Assembly: GCF_014648775.1 (NCBI RefSeq)
Contig: NZ_BMRT01000003.1
Coordinates: 760,051-824,050, forward strand
Source of the DNA: Streptomyces abikoensis
GTDB lineage: Bacteria; Actinomycetota; Actinomycetes; Streptomycetales; Streptomycetaceae
DNA: 64,000 nucleotides
Reading direction: 5' to 3'
Both the position numbers and the translations under genes were made by a program. The notes below the pieces were generated by a model. That model saw only the letters and a list, made by a program, of their open reading frames with translations. It was not told the origin of the DNA and ran no database searches. Each line of letters begins with the position of its first letter. The first letter of the stretch is position 1. Below are positions 16,311-24,715 of this stretch, in pieces.

Positions 16311-16768
16311 CGGTATGTCCTTCCTGATGTGCCTGACGGCCGCTGGAGGCCGTCCTCCGCCCGCAGTGGGCGGAAGCCTTGAAGGTGGGTGCTCCGGCTT
16401 CCCTGGGTCCGGAGCGGTGCCCTCACCGCCCAGGGCGGCACCCCAGCCAAGGGGCGGACCGGGGGAGAGAACCTGAGCACGTCAGCCCAGACGGGACACG
16501 TCCTGTCCCTGTTCAAGCCTTGTCCGGTCGGGGGCTTGCCTGTCACTCCGCCGGGGAGACGCCAGTGACAGGGGCCATCACACCGCAGCCGTTCCCGACG
16601 CGGGCACTGTCCCGCATGTCGGTACACCACCACGGGTGGACCAGAAGCCCGCTCAATGGTTCCCCTGCGGACCGGGTCGAGAGACCTCACGTCGCAGCGG
16701 CAGACCACGCACTTCTCCCCCTGGGGCGCGTAGGTCACGTACTCCCATTCATCGGTCCCGGCCGCCAT
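16307..16768 (-). CDS. Possible hypothetical ORF coupled to DUF397
   Basis: Tentative 153-residue ORF. The first half (MAAGTDEWEYVTYAPQGEKC, a CVVCRC cysteine pair, then ERASGPPVVVYRHAGQCPRR) looks coding and could hold a small metal site. The second half is Arg/Pro-rich and overlaps a GC hairpin-like stretch, so it may be degenerate. Supporting a gene: AAGGGG six bases before the ATG at 16768 and a four-base ATGA overlap with the DUF397 start. Against: low-complexity C-terminus. It sits between the XRE regulator and DUF397. Confidence 0.4.
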   Translation of the reverse strand: MAAGTDEWEYVTYAPQGEKCVVCRCDVRSLDPVRRGTIERASGPPVVVYRHAGQCPRRERLRCDGPCHWRLPGGVTGKPPTGQGLNRDRTCPVWADVLRFSPPVRPLAGVPPWAVRAPLRTQGSRSTHLQGFRPLRAEDGLQRPSGTSGRTYR

Positions 16769-16835
16769 CACGTACCCCTTCACTGCCGTCTGTGCGCGTC
16801 AGGAGTCGATGGTGTCCGGGCCGGGGCGTCGGGAT

Positions 16836-17687
16836 CTAGCTGGTTTCCTGTTCGTGCAACAACTCATCTCGGATACGCACCAGCATGGCGCGCATGTCGT
16901 CACCGGACAGAGCCGCCGACGCGAAGCGCTCGAACTTCTCGACATACAAGGAAACATCCCGGGGATCGGTGACAACGATCTCAGCATGGATCGTCTCGAC
17001 CGTCACGGTCCTGTCGTCCCGGATGACGAATGCGTGGTTGGCGATGTCCGGTTGTGGCGCCGACAGGGGAACGGTCCGAATGTCAATGTTGCGGAGGCGC
17101 GAGAGGGAAACGAGTCGGTCCAGTTGTTCCGCCATCCTGGCGGCCGACACAATCCGCCATCGCAGCACGGACTCGGTGATGACGAAGTGGAGGTCCTTGG
17201 CTGAGTCGTAGAGCACCTGCTGGCGGTCGATCCTCGCGCTGATGGTGCGGGTGAGAACCTCCTCGCCAAGGTTATGCCGAGCAAGAATGGCCCGTATGTA
17301 CTCGGGCGTTTGAAGCAGTCCCGGGATCAGGGCCGGTTGGAAGAGGCGCAGCACGGCCATCTGGGCCTCTAGCGATCTCGTCTGCTCCTGCGCCTTGTGC
17401 ACGCCCATCCGACGGACCAGGCGCCAGGCCGTGGCTTCCGTGGACGCCGCCCGGGCGACTTCCAGGTACTCGGCCTTGACCTCGTCCGAGACCCCGATGG
17501 CGGTAAGGATGCGTTCGACGTCCGCCGGGGACGGTGCGGCCTTGCCCGTTTCAATCTTGCTGAGCTTGCTTGTGGACATCACAGCGCTGCGGGCGACGGT
17601 TTTGGCCTCCTTTCCGGATGCCTGCCGAAGCGCCCGCAGCGCTGCTCCGAGCTGCCCTTTGTTCACGCGCCGGCGTGCTTCTCCCAC
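16836..17687 (-). CDS. XRE-family regulator with DUF5753 (WhiJ/Scr1-like)
   Basis: 283-residue DNA-binding protein. Residues about 10-70 form an XRE helix-turn-helix (LGAALRALRQASGKEAKTVA, STSKLSKIETGKAAPSPADV). The remainder is the DUF5753 domain, recognised by FQPALIPGLLQTPEYIRAIL, ARIDRQQVLY, FVITESVLRW, LSRLRNIDIRTVPL and HAFVIRD. These regulators usually act with a DUF397 partner, seen here downstream, and influence development or silence clusters. Its start lies inside the 3' end of the DUF6879 gene (25-base overlap), so the two are co-translated. The codon use is less GC-biased than core genes nearby, in line with an accessory block. Confidence 0.9.
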   Translation of the reverse strand: MGEARRRVNKGQLGAALRALRQASGKEAKTVARSAVMSTSKLSKIETGKAAPSPADVERILTAIGVSDEVKAEYLEVARAASTEATAWRLVRRMGVHKAQEQTRSLEAQMAVLRLFQPALIPGLLQTPEYIRAILARHNLGEEVLTRTISARIDRQQVLYDSAKDLHFVITESVLRWRIVSAARMAEQLDRLVSLSRLRNIDIRTVPLSAPQPDIANHAFVIRDDRTVTVETIHAEIVVTDPRDVSLYVEKFERFASAALSGDDMRAMLVRIRDELLHEQETS

Positions 17688-18184
17688 CAGTCGGAGAACG
17701 GCTCGGCGTGCGCCAGCGCTGTATCCCGGATGGTGACGAAGTCTTGTGCCCGGCTGTCAGGCATCGTTTCCCGCCCTGTGACGGCTCCTGTGTCGTCGTA
17801 ATGCATGACGACTGCCGTTCTCTCGTCGAAGAGCCAGAAGTCTCCTGCCCCTTCGAGCGGGTTTGGCTTGTTCGTCGCATCAAGGATGAAGAACTCTTCG
17901 CCCCCGGTCGCGTTCTTCCGGTATCCCCAGCCGAGTTCGAACCGAAGATACGGCGTGAGGGGGCGCGACAGGATGTGCACGCGGTAAACGCGCTTTCCGA
18001 GGTTCGTGAGGGTCCGGAGTTCCGACACCCAGGCTTCGTTGTAGTCGTCGGGCTGTGGCTGCCCGGAGAGGAAGGCTCGGTAGGCGTCCACGTTGCCCGA
18101 CCCGCTGTAGTCGGCGAGGGTCTCCAGCCTGAATGCTTCTCGCTCGAAGGAGTCGAACAGCTCCCCGAGAGTCTTAAGCGTCAC
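17663..18184 (-). CDS. DUF6879-type protein
   Basis: 173-residue cytosolic protein resembling the DUF6879 family found beside actinobacterial XRE regulators. Recognisable parts are LGELFDSFEREAFRLETLADY near the N-terminus, RVHILSRPLTPYLRFELGWGY in the middle and FWLFDERTAVVMHYDDTGAV in the C-terminal half. No catalytic motif is evident. The GTG at 18184 has GGAAGG six bases upstream and overlaps the stop of the 65-residue ORF before it; its own end overlaps the XRE start. The arrangement indicates one tightly coupled operon. Function unknown. Confidence 0.8.
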   Translation of the reverse strand: MTLKTLGELFDSFEREAFRLETLADYSGSGNVDAYRAFLSGQPQPDDYNEAWVSELRTLTNLGKRVYRVHILSRPLTPYLRFELGWGYRKNATGGEEFFILDATNKPNPLEGAGDFWLFDERTAVVMHYDDTGAVTGRETMPDSRAQDFVTIRDTALAHAEPFSDWWEKHAGA

Positions 18185-18371
18185 GGAGGCCCTTCCGGAT
18201 CAGGTCGAACACGAGCTGCATCGGGATCTCCACGAGGGTCTCGTGCGCCGGAATCTCCAGGCCGTGATCGGTAGGCGTCTCACCCTGGACCAAGAGGGTG
18301 TCCCTGTCCGTGGCGTAGATGGTTGGGCAGTCCTTGATGTCGCACGTGCTCACGAGCTTGGTGACCTTCAC
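18174..18371 (-). CDS. Small ORF in the XRE/DUF6879 operon
   Basis: 65-residue protein (KVTKLVSTCDIKDCPTIYAT ... VEIPMQLVFDLIRKGLRDA). One pair of Cys (CDIKDC) precedes a short beta-rich segment. GGAGGG lies about six bases upstream of the GTG at 18371, and its end overlaps the DUF6879 start by 11 bases. It is in the same reading frame as the broken HTH gene upstream, with no intervening stop, which can mislead gene callers into joining the two; the SD and the change from noncoding-looking to coding-looking sequence separate them. Function unknown. Confidence 0.6.
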   Translation of the reverse strand: MKVTKLVSTCDIKDCPTIYATDRDTLLVQGETPTDHGLEIPAHETLVEIPMQLVFDLIRKGLRDA

Positions 18372-18510
18372 GCTGCTCCCTCCCCGGTCTGCTCCGGTGT
18401 GTCCGGTTCGATGCTTCCGACCTCGCAGGGTGAGGCGCAAGAGGTTCCGGTTTCCGAAACGGGAAAGCGGGGCGGGAGGGGGTGAGCGGCGGCGCGTCGC
18501 AGCCTCACCG

Positions 18511-19436
18511 CTACCCGCATGGGCGCAGCGCCGCTCGTGCTGTCGCCACGCCCCATGTGGCAGCAGAATGGGGCGTCTCCGTGGCGGTCGGGGTGGTGGT
18601 TTCCGCTGCCTGTTCCCGGCGGCAGGCCGGGCACAAGGTCTCCTCCGCCACCGGGCGGAACAGGCGCGGCTGGACGTGCTCGCCCCGGCATTCGCGCATG
18701 CTCGCCACGCGCGGCTCGATGGCAGGGTTTCCTGGACCCGCTGCTCAGTGAACGACGGCATCGGCGGCAGCTTGCGCGTCAGGCGGTTGCGGGCGAGGGC
18801 CGCTGCCGAGTGGACGCGTTCGGGAAGTCCCGAGGTCAGCGCCTCACGGAGGTCGGTCAGCGAAGCGCCGCGCAGGAACCACTCGGCGGCCAACGGGGCG
18901 AGCTCGGCCACCTCCCGCCCCGTCAGGCGAAGTTGGCGTTCGCGGTGCGAGACGGAGGAGAGCGCCAGGGCGCCGCGCTCGATCAGCCGGGAGGGTCGGG
19001 AGGGAGGGTTCTGCGTGTTCTCCTCAGTGTTGTTTTGGGAGCGACCGACGGACCGGTCGTCCGGCTCACCGATGGCCGGTTCCACGGCCGTCGGCGGCTC
19101 GGCGGGACGGCCCCCGTCCCGAACCACCAGCGCCTCCTCGGCGCTCAGCGGTACGTTCGAGACGAGCTGCCTGGTCGCCCAGCGGCCGTGCGGGCCCTGG
19201 CCGCGCCACTCGTGGACGTACCCCTCCGCGATCAGCTCCCGCTTCGCGCGCTGGAACGCGGTCTTCTTGATCCCCGCACGTTTCGCCGTCTCCGACAACA
19301 GCTGGTCAACGCCGTCGGGGAGCGAGAGCTGCCACATCAACAGGCGTACGGCTTCGGCCGATAGACGCGGATGGCGGATGATGTCGTTCGAGACCTGCGT
19401 GAAGAAACGCGCAGGAGGGATAGCATGCTTGTGCAT
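18511..19436 (-). pseudogene. Frameshifted replication-initiator-like HTH gene
   Basis: The first part (MHKHAIPPARFFTQVSNDI to RNRLTRKLPPMPSF, about 220 residues) is a winged-helix protein of the type seen on actinobacterial mobile elements, with LLSETAKRAGIKKTAFQRAK as the recognition region. After FTEQRVQETLP near 18740 the natural frame turns into Arg/Ala-rich nonsense. The expected continuation appears in another minus-strand frame: IEPRVASMRECRGEHVQPRL, then PVAEETLCPACRREQ ending at a stop at 18511. That frame has its own stop a few codons earlier, so one indel between about 18740 and 18765 explains it. AAGGAG lies eight bases before the ATG at 19436. Either a decayed gene or a sequencing error. 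Confidence 0.65.
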
Positions 19437-19598
19437 TCGCGAGTCTCCTTGGGATAGCACCTCGCGGGTGTAGACCCCCTTCGCCGGTTGCAGCCAGCGT
19501 CGGGGGTCGCTTCATTCACTCTACGAAGCGACCCGATTACTCGCGACCGTAGCGCATCCCCACACACGGACGCGGCCCTTCCGATGGAACGCGCGCCA

Positions 19599-20447
19599 TC
19601 AGAACCAGGAGGCTCCCCCTCGCCGCCTCCTCTTGACCTTGCGCTGCTCCTTGTCGAACTCCTTCATGACGTCGGGATCGATCGTCATGACATAGGCCAC
19701 GGTGAGGCGGATGGGCTCACTGTCCTGCCTGGCGACAGTTGCCGAGGCCCGATCCGTTTCTTCGACCAAGGTTTCGACGAACGACTCGAAGCTGACGATC
19801 GATGCACGCATAAAGCGCGCTGCCAGCTCGAACAGCCGGAGCATGTGCGCAGGTGGACTTACCGATCGCAGGTCGATGGACCAGTCGATCAGGGATTCGT
19901 AGATACCCAGGAAGCGCCTGGCGAGGTGCGTGATGAGGTCGCGATCCCCCGGTTCCCCGGGGAGACCGAACGCTTTGTCCTGCGCTTCTTGAGACATCCA
20001 TCTGTCGACGTCCGAGCCGATCCGTTGTGCCTCGGCGAAGGCCGCTGCGAGATAGGCGTTCGCTTCGACCTCGTCCCGAAGCGTTCGACCGATTACGCGA
20101 TGCCCCAGGCTGTAGTCGAACCGCTTCAGCTCAAGTTCCTTCAGCCCCACATACAACTCTCCTGCGAAGAGGAGGTACTCCCAGACGGCAGGCATCGCCT
20201 CGCGCGTCCTTGCGAGCTCCTCGCGAGTCCGGAGCACCGTCGCCCCCAGAGCCCCGGCAGCCGGAACCTCGCTTGCCGGTGGATCGGGGGCCACGACTGG
20301 GTCGGCCTGGTAATTGAGGGTGACGTTGTGCACCACCCCGGCTTGAATGACCGGCCCCGTGACATTCCCGGAAAGGTCGTTGGTCACCTGCCTCGGCGGT
20401 TGGAGGAGGTAGTCCCCGTCATGAGGCCCTGCTGACAGCACACCCAC
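19599..20447 (-). CDS. Orphan protein with N-terminal SGNVTGPVIQAG motif
   Basis: 282-residue protein of unknown function. The N-terminus has NDLSGNVTGPVIQAGVVHNV, a short beta-type motif that recurs at the front of many actinobacterial NTPase, effector and conflict-system proteins (recalled, not searched). The remaining 200 residues are predicted alpha-helical and fairly charged, with FRDEVEAN-like helices and an ending rich in Lys/Arg (KVKRRRRGGASWF). There is no membrane helix or catalytic motif. GTG at 20447 follows GGGGGGAT. It stands apart from the XRE operon by 160 bases and is transcribed in the same direction. It might be a sensor or effector of a defence-like unit that has lost its partners. 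Confidence 0.6.
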   Translation of the reverse strand: MGVLSAGPHDGDYLLQPPRQVTNDLSGNVTGPVIQAGVVHNVTLNYQADPVVAPDPPASEVPAAGALGATVLRTREELARTREAMPAVWEYLLFAGELYVGLKELELKRFDYSLGHRVIGRTLRDEVEANAYLAAAFAEAQRIGSDVDRWMSQEAQDKAFGLPGEPGDRDLITHLARRFLGIYESLIDWSIDLRSVSPPAHMLRLFELAARFMRASIVSFESFVETLVEETDRASATVARQDSEPIRLTVAYVMTIDPDVMKEFDKEQRKVKRRRRGGASWF

Positions 20448-20503
20448 CCCATCCCCCCGGAAATCCTCAGCGACACACTTCTGCGGTCCAGGTCAGTGCT
20501 GGA

Positions 20504-20776
20504 TCAGGGGCACGCATGGTCGGATGTGACATCACTGTCCGGCCGTCCCGGCTGGAGCAGCCGCTCGAAGCACAGGGAGCCCTCCACGCCCGCGTACGCG
20601 CCGAAGTTGGGGATCGAACCCGGCTCGACGTACATGTGCTTGACCTCGCCGACGCCCGCGCCGAGGTCGCAGAGCCCGTCGCAGCCGACGACCGTGCCGT
20701 CGGGCGTGTGGGCGAAGGAGAACGCCGCGCCACGCGGTGGTGGCCCCGGCCCGGCGGGGAGCCGGCGCGGGGCCAC
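20504..20776 (-). pseudogene. GNAT acetyltransferase remnant with internal deletion
   Basis: The minus strand encodes two GNAT pieces in one frame: PDGTVVGCDGLCDLGAGVGE then KHMYVEP, which is the strand before the acetyl-CoA loop, and IPNFGAYAGVEGSLCFERLL, which is the family's C-terminal end. The acetyl-CoA-binding RGRGxG loop and the following helix, about 45 residues, are missing between VEPGS and IPNF. There is also no proper N-terminus. The protein could not bind acetyl-CoA, so this is a decayed gene filling the gap before pckG. Confidence 0.65.
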
Positions 20777-20801
20777 CGTACCTCGGCGGAATCGGCCGGG
20801 G

Positions 20802-22622
20802 TCAGCCCAGCCGCTGGACCAGTGCCCGGTACTCGTCCCACAGTTCCTTCGGCGTGTGGTCGCCGAAGGTCTCCAGGTGCTGGGGCACCAGGGCCGCCTC
20901 CTCGCGCCAGACGTCCTTGTCGACCGTGAGGAGCAGGTCGAGGTCGGCGTCCGGGATGTCGAGGCCGTCGGTGTCGAGGGCGTCGCGCGTCGGGAGGATG
21001 CCGATGGGGGTCTCGACGCCGTCGGCCGTGCCGTCGAGGCGCTCGACGATCCACTTCAGGACGCGGCTGTTCTCGCCGAAGCCGGGCCAGACGAAGCGGC
21101 CGCCCGCGTCCTTGCGGAACCAGTTGACGTAGTAGATCTTGGGGAGCTTCGACTGGTCCTTGCCGGCGCCGACCTTGACCCAATGGCCCATGTAGTCACC
21201 CATGTTGTAGCCGCAGAACGGCAGCATGGCGAACGGGTCGCGGCGCAGCTCGCCGACCTTGCCCTCGGCCGCGGCGGTCTTCTCGGAGGCGACATTGGCA
21301 CCGAGGAAGACGCCGTGCTGCCAGTTGAAGGACTCGGTCACCAGCGGGACGGCCGTGGCGCGGCGGCCGCCGAAGAGGATGGCCGAGATCGGCACGCCCT
21401 TGGGGTCCTCCCACTCCGGGGCGATGATCGGGCACTGCGACGCCGGGACGGTGAAGCGGGCGTTGGGGTGGGCGGCCGGGGTGTCCGAGGACGGGGTCCA
21501 GTCGTTGCCCTTCCAGTCGATGAGGTGCTCGGGGGCCTCCTCCGTCATGCCCTCCCACCACACGTCGTCGTCATCGGTGCGGGCGACGTTGGTGAAGACG
21601 GCGTTGCCCCAGAGGGTCTTCATGGCGTTGGCGTTGGTGTGCTCGCCGGTGCCGGGGGCGACGCCGAAGAAGCCGGCCTCGGGGTTGATGGCGTAGAGGC
21701 GGCCGTCCTCGCCGAAGCGCATCCAGGCGATGTCGTCGCCGATGGTCTCCACCGTCCAGCCGGAGACGGTGGGCTCCAGCATGGCGAGGTTGGTCTTGCC
21801 GCAGGCGGAGGGGAAGGCGGCGGCGACGTACTTCGGCTCGCCGTGCGGCGGGGTGAGCTTGAGGATGAGCATGTGCTCGGCGAGCCAGCCCTCGTCCCGG
21901 GCCATCACGGAGGCGATGCGCAGGGCGTAGCACTTCTTGCCCAGCAGGGCGTTGCCGCCGTAGCCGGAACCGTAGGACCAGATCTCGCGTTCCTCCGGGA
22001 AGTGCGAGATGTATTTGGTGGAGTTGCAGGGCCAGGGCACGTCCTGCTCGCCCTCGGCCAGCGGGGCGCCCAGGGTGTGAACGGCCTTGACGAAGAAGCC
22101 GTCGGTGCCGAGCTCGTCGAGGACGGCCTGGCCCATGCGGGTCATGGTGCGCATCGAGACGGCGACGTAGGCGGAGTCGGTGATCTCGACGCCGATCGCG
22201 GAGAGCGGCGAGCCGACGGGGCCCATGCAGAAGGGCACGACGTACATGGTGCGGCCGCGCATGGAGCCGCGGAAGATCCCCTGCTCACCGGAGAAGATCT
22301 CGCGCATCTCCGCCGGGGCCTTCCAGTGGTTGGTCGGGCCCGCGTCCTCCTCCTTCTCGGAGCAGATGAACGTACGGTCCTCGACGCGCGCCACGTCGCT
22401 GGGGTCGGAGGCGGCGTAGTAGGAGTTGGGGCGCTTGACCGGGTCGAGTTTCCGGAAGGTCCCCTTGGCGACGAGCTCCTCGCTCAGGCGCTCGTACTCG
22501 GCCTCGGAACCGTCGCACCAGACCACCTGGTCCGGCTGGGTGAGGGCGGCGATCTCGTCGACCCAGGAGATCAGCTCCTGGTGGTTGGTGGGGGTGGTGG
22601 GAGCCGCACTGGTGCGCGCCAC
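20802..22622 (-). CDS. pckG: Phosphoenolpyruvate carboxykinase (GTP)
   Basis: 606-residue enzyme converting oxaloacetate and GTP to PEP, GDP and CO2 in gluconeogenesis. Length fits the GTP class. Visible landmarks: the PEPCK lid and substrate region [29 protein letters not shown] with the Mn-binding Lys, the P-loop-like [15 protein letters not shown] carrying the hyper-reactive Cys, GDDIAWM with metal-binding Asp, and [14 protein letters not shown]. The GTG at 22622 was chosen because GGAG lies five bases upstream; earlier codons look noncoding. It is a stand-alone core gene bordering the accessory block. Confidence 0.97.
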   Translation of the reverse strand: MARTSAAPTTPTNHQELISWVDEIAALTQPDQVVWCDGSEAEYERLSEELVAKGTFRKLDPVKRPNSYYAASDPSDVARVEDRTFICSEKEEDAGPTNHWKAPAEMREIFSGEQGIFRGSMRGRTMYVVPFCMGPVGSPLSAIGVEITDSAYVAVSMRTMTRMGQAVLDELGTDGFFVKAVHTLGAPLAEGEQDVPWPCNSTKYISHFPEEREIWSYGSGYGGNALLGKKCYALRIASVMARDEGWLAEHMLILKLTPPHGEPKYVAAAFPSACGKTNLAMLEPTVSGWTVETIGDDIAWMRFGEDGRLYAINPEAGFFGVAPGTGEHTNANAMKTLWGNAVFTNVARTDDDDVWWEGMTEEAPEHLIDWKGNDWTPSSDTPAAHPNARFTVPASQCPIIAPEWEDPKGVPISAILFGGRRATAVPLVTESFNWQHGVFLGANVASEKTAAAEGKVGELRRDPFAMLPFCGYNMGDYMGHWVKVGAGKDQSKLPKIYYVNWFRKDAGGRFVWPGFGENSRVLKWIVERLDGTADGVETPIGILPTRDALDTDGLDIPDADLDLLLTVDKDVWREEAALVPQHLETFGDHTPKELWDEYRALVQRLG

Positions 22623-22864
22623 GATCGCTCCGTCCCGCCGGAACCCGCTGTCCGGCGTCGCTATTGAGGGTGGAACGGCCCATGGGCACCGGGGATCGCC
22701 GGTGCCGGACCGTCTCTGCACATTGGTTGCCCCTTGGGGGCCGCGACCCAGACGCTTCGTGACCGCTCATCCGGTGCCGCCCGCACTCATTTGATCATCC
22801 GACTCATCATCCGATCTGTCCAGGGGGCGCCCCCGTGACCATCACCACCCGATACCCGCCCGTA

Positions 22865-22882
22865 ACCTACGGTTGCGTAGGT
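22865..22882. promoter_or_regulatory. Perfect 7-bp dyad before the HlyIII-like gene
   Basis: ACCTACG-GTTG-CGTAGGT is a perfect inverted repeat ending four bases before an ATG at 22886. It overlaps where a core promoter or 5' end would lie, the expected place for a TetR-type repressor. Confidence 0.55.
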
Positions 22883-22885
22883 AGC

Positions 22886-23677
22886 ATGACGGCCATGACA
22901 CCCGCGCCCGACACAGCGCCCTCTCCGTCCTCCGGTTCCCCCGGGGCGCCGCATGCCGCAATCCTGAACGCCAGTTCGTCCGATTCCGGTTCGCCAGCCG
23001 CCGATGTCACCGGCGTGGCCGAGGCCGTCGCCGCGGCGGCCCCGGTCAAGCCACGGCTGCGCGGCTGGCTGCACGCCGGGATGTTTCCCGCGGTGCTGAT
23101 CTCCGGCGTCTTCCTCACCGCCCTGGCGGACAGCACCCGGGGCAGAATCGCCTGCGCGGTCTACGTCCTGACCGCCTGCCTGCTGTTCGGCATCAGCGCG
23201 CTCTACCACCGGGGCGACTGGAGCCCGCGCGCGGCGGCCGTGCTGCGCCGGCTCGATCACGCCAATATCTTCCTGATCATCGCGGGTACCTACACCCCCC
23301 TGACCATGCTGCTCGTGCCCGGCGGCCGGGGACGGCTGCTGCTCTGGGCCGTATGGCTCGCGGCCGCCGCCGGAATCGCCTTCCGCGTCTTCTGGGTCGG
23401 CGCGCCGCGCTGGCTCTACACCCCCTGCTACATCGCGATGGGCTGGGCCGCCGTCTTCTTCCTGCCGGACTTCCTCCGCAAGGGCGGCATCGCCGTCCTC
23501 GTGCTGGTGATCGTCGGCGGCCTGCTCTACTCGGCGGGCGGCGTGATCTACGGGATCAAGCGCCCGAACCCCTCACCCCGGTGGTTCGGATTCCACGAGG
23601 TGTTCCACTCACTCACGCTCGCCGCGTTCATCACCCACTACGTGGGCATCTCACTGGTGGCCTATTCGCACGCCTGA
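22886..23677 (+). CDS. PAQR / hemolysin III-family membrane protein
   Basis: 263-residue seven-helix membrane protein. After a Ser/Pro-rich cytoplasmic N-terminus of about 50 residues, the helices carry the family motifs: SALYHRG after the second helix, DHANIFLIIAGTYTP, and HEVFHSLTLAAFITH in the last. The His and Asp residues would bind zinc as in adiponectin-receptor relatives, which act as ceramidase-like hydrolases. The ATG at 22886 is favoured because a perfect dyad ends just before it; a GTG at 22835 would add 17 residues. The divergent pckG lies 260 bases away. Bacterial HlyIII proteins are often linked to membrane fluidity or fatty-acid regulation. Confidence 0.85.
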   Translation: MTAMTPAPDTAPSPSSGSPGAPHAAILNASSSDSGSPAADVTGVAEAVAAAAPVKPRLRGWLHAGMFPAVLISGVFLTALADSTRGRIACAVYVLTACLLFGISALYHRGDWSPRAAAVLRRLDHANIFLIIAGTYTPLTMLLVPGGRGRLLLWAVWLAAAAGIAFRVFWVGAPRWLYTPCYIAMGWAAVFFLPDFLRKGGIAVLVLVIVGGLLYSAGGVIYGIKRPNPSPRWFGFHEVFHSLTLAAFITHYVGISLVAYSHA

Positions 23678-23863
23678 GCGCGAGCCGGAGGGGGCACGAC
23701 GCGCTCCGCGGCCCCCGCGCGGCGGCCGCGGCCTCGACGCCGCGGCCACCCGCCACGTCAGCCCGCCCACGCCGGCCACGACCACGGCCAGCACGGCGAC
23801 CTCCCCCACGAACACGTACCCGGCGACGCTCAACACGGCCACCAGCAAAGCGGCAACGGTCAT
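23651..23863 (-). CDS. Small two-helix membrane protein
   Basis: 70-residue protein with two hydrophobic segments (MTVAALLVAVLSVAGYVFVG and VAVLAVVVAGVGGLTWRVAA) and an Arg/Pro/Gly-rich C-terminal tail. GGAGG lies upstream of the ATG at 23863. It converges on the HlyIII-like gene and overlaps its 3' end by 27 bases. It is likely a small inner-membrane protein; function unknown. Confidence 0.55.
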   Translation of the reverse strand: MTVAALLVAVLSVAGYVFVGEVAVLAVVVAGVGGLTWRVAAASRPRPPRGGRGARRAPSGSRSGVRIGHQ

Positions 23864-24016
23864 GACATACCCCCTCCATCACCTTTTGGCTGACTCCCCG
23901 CTCCCCTGCCCCGCACACAGCGTCACACACCCCACTGACAATCAGCGTCCCGTCAAAGCCGGCCACTCCCGCGCTCGGTGTGGTCCGTGAAAAGACCGAT
24001 GCCGGAGAATGCGGCC

Positions 24017-24640
24017 ATGGCCACAGCCCACTCCTCCCCCGCGGCGCCGACCGCGCCCGTCCTCGGGCTGCGCGAGCGGAAGAAGATCCAGACCCGCCGC
24101 GCGATCCGGGGTGCCGCCTACCGCCTCTTCGAACGGCAGGGGTACGACGCCACGCCCGTCGACCAGATCGCCGAGGCCGCCGACGTCTCCACCAGCACGG
24201 TCTTCCGCTACTTCCCCACCAAGGAGGACATCGTCCTCACCGACGAGTACGACGCGGTGATGGAGGCCGCGATCCGCTCGCGCCCGGCGGACGAGCACCC
24301 CGTCGAGTCCATCCGGCACGGCGTCACCGGCGCCGTCCGCCAGCTCGTCGAACGCGACATCGCCGAGCTGCGCCAGCGCACCCGGCTCGTGCACGAGGTG
24401 CCCGCGCTGCGCGGCCGGACGGCGGAGGGCATGGCGGAGTCGGCCCGCGTGCTCTGCGCCGTCCTGGCCGGACGCACGGGCCGGTCGCCCGGCGACCTGG
24501 AGCTGCGGGTCGTGGTCGCCGCCGTCCTGGGGGCGATGCAGGAGGCGACGATGCACTGGGTCGAGCAGGGGCAGACGGACGATTTGCCCGCGCTGATCGA
24601 CCGGGCGCTCGGGGTGCTCGTGCGTGGGCTGACGCTTTAG
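24017..24640 (+). CDS. TetR-family transcriptional regulator
   Basis: 207-residue regulator. The N-terminal helix-turn-helix is clear (TRRAIRGAAYRLFERQGYDA, QIAEAADVSTSTVFRYFPTKED), followed by an all-helical ligand-binding domain. Its C-terminus ends DLPALIDRALGVLVRGL. GGAG lies nine bases before the ATG at 24017; an ATG at 23999 is also possible. No divergent partner makes its target obvious; the small membrane gene at 23651-23863 is divergent and is the best local candidate. Confidence 0.88.
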   Translation: MATAHSSPAAPTAPVLGLRERKKIQTRRAIRGAAYRLFERQGYDATPVDQIAEAADVSTSTVFRYFPTKEDIVLTDEYDAVMEAAIRSRPADEHPVESIRHGVTGAVRQLVERDIAELRQRTRLVHEVPALRGRTAEGMAESARVLCAVLAGRTGRSPGDLELRVVVAAVLGAMQEATMHWVEQGQTDDLPALIDRALGVLVRGLTL

Positions 24641-24699
24641 CGCTTCGCGGGTCCGGTATGTCGGCCGCGGGTGCGTCGTGGTTGATCGCGCAGTTCCTC

Positions 24700-24715
24700 G
24701 CGCCCCTTCGGGCGC
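24700..24715. terminator. Hairpin between convergent tetR and yyaL-like genes
   Basis: GCGCCC-cttc-GGGCGC forms a perfect short stem at the end of the minus-strand gene. It is part of a common Streptomyces intergenic sequence (GATCGCGCAGTTCCTCGCGC before it). Confidence 0.5.

Noticed and set aside
18174..19460. Single 428-codon gene
   Set aside because: The middle is noncoding-looking and the expected C-terminus lies in another frame, so it is a frameshifted gene plus a separate small gene.
20620..20640. GGGTTCGATCCCC on the minus strand resembles a tRNA T-arm
   Set aside because: Only three stem pairs form, there is no acceptor or anticodon arm around it, and the codons encode the GNAT remnant (EPGSIPN). 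A similar GGTTCGAACTCC in the carboxypeptidase gene shows chance occurrence.
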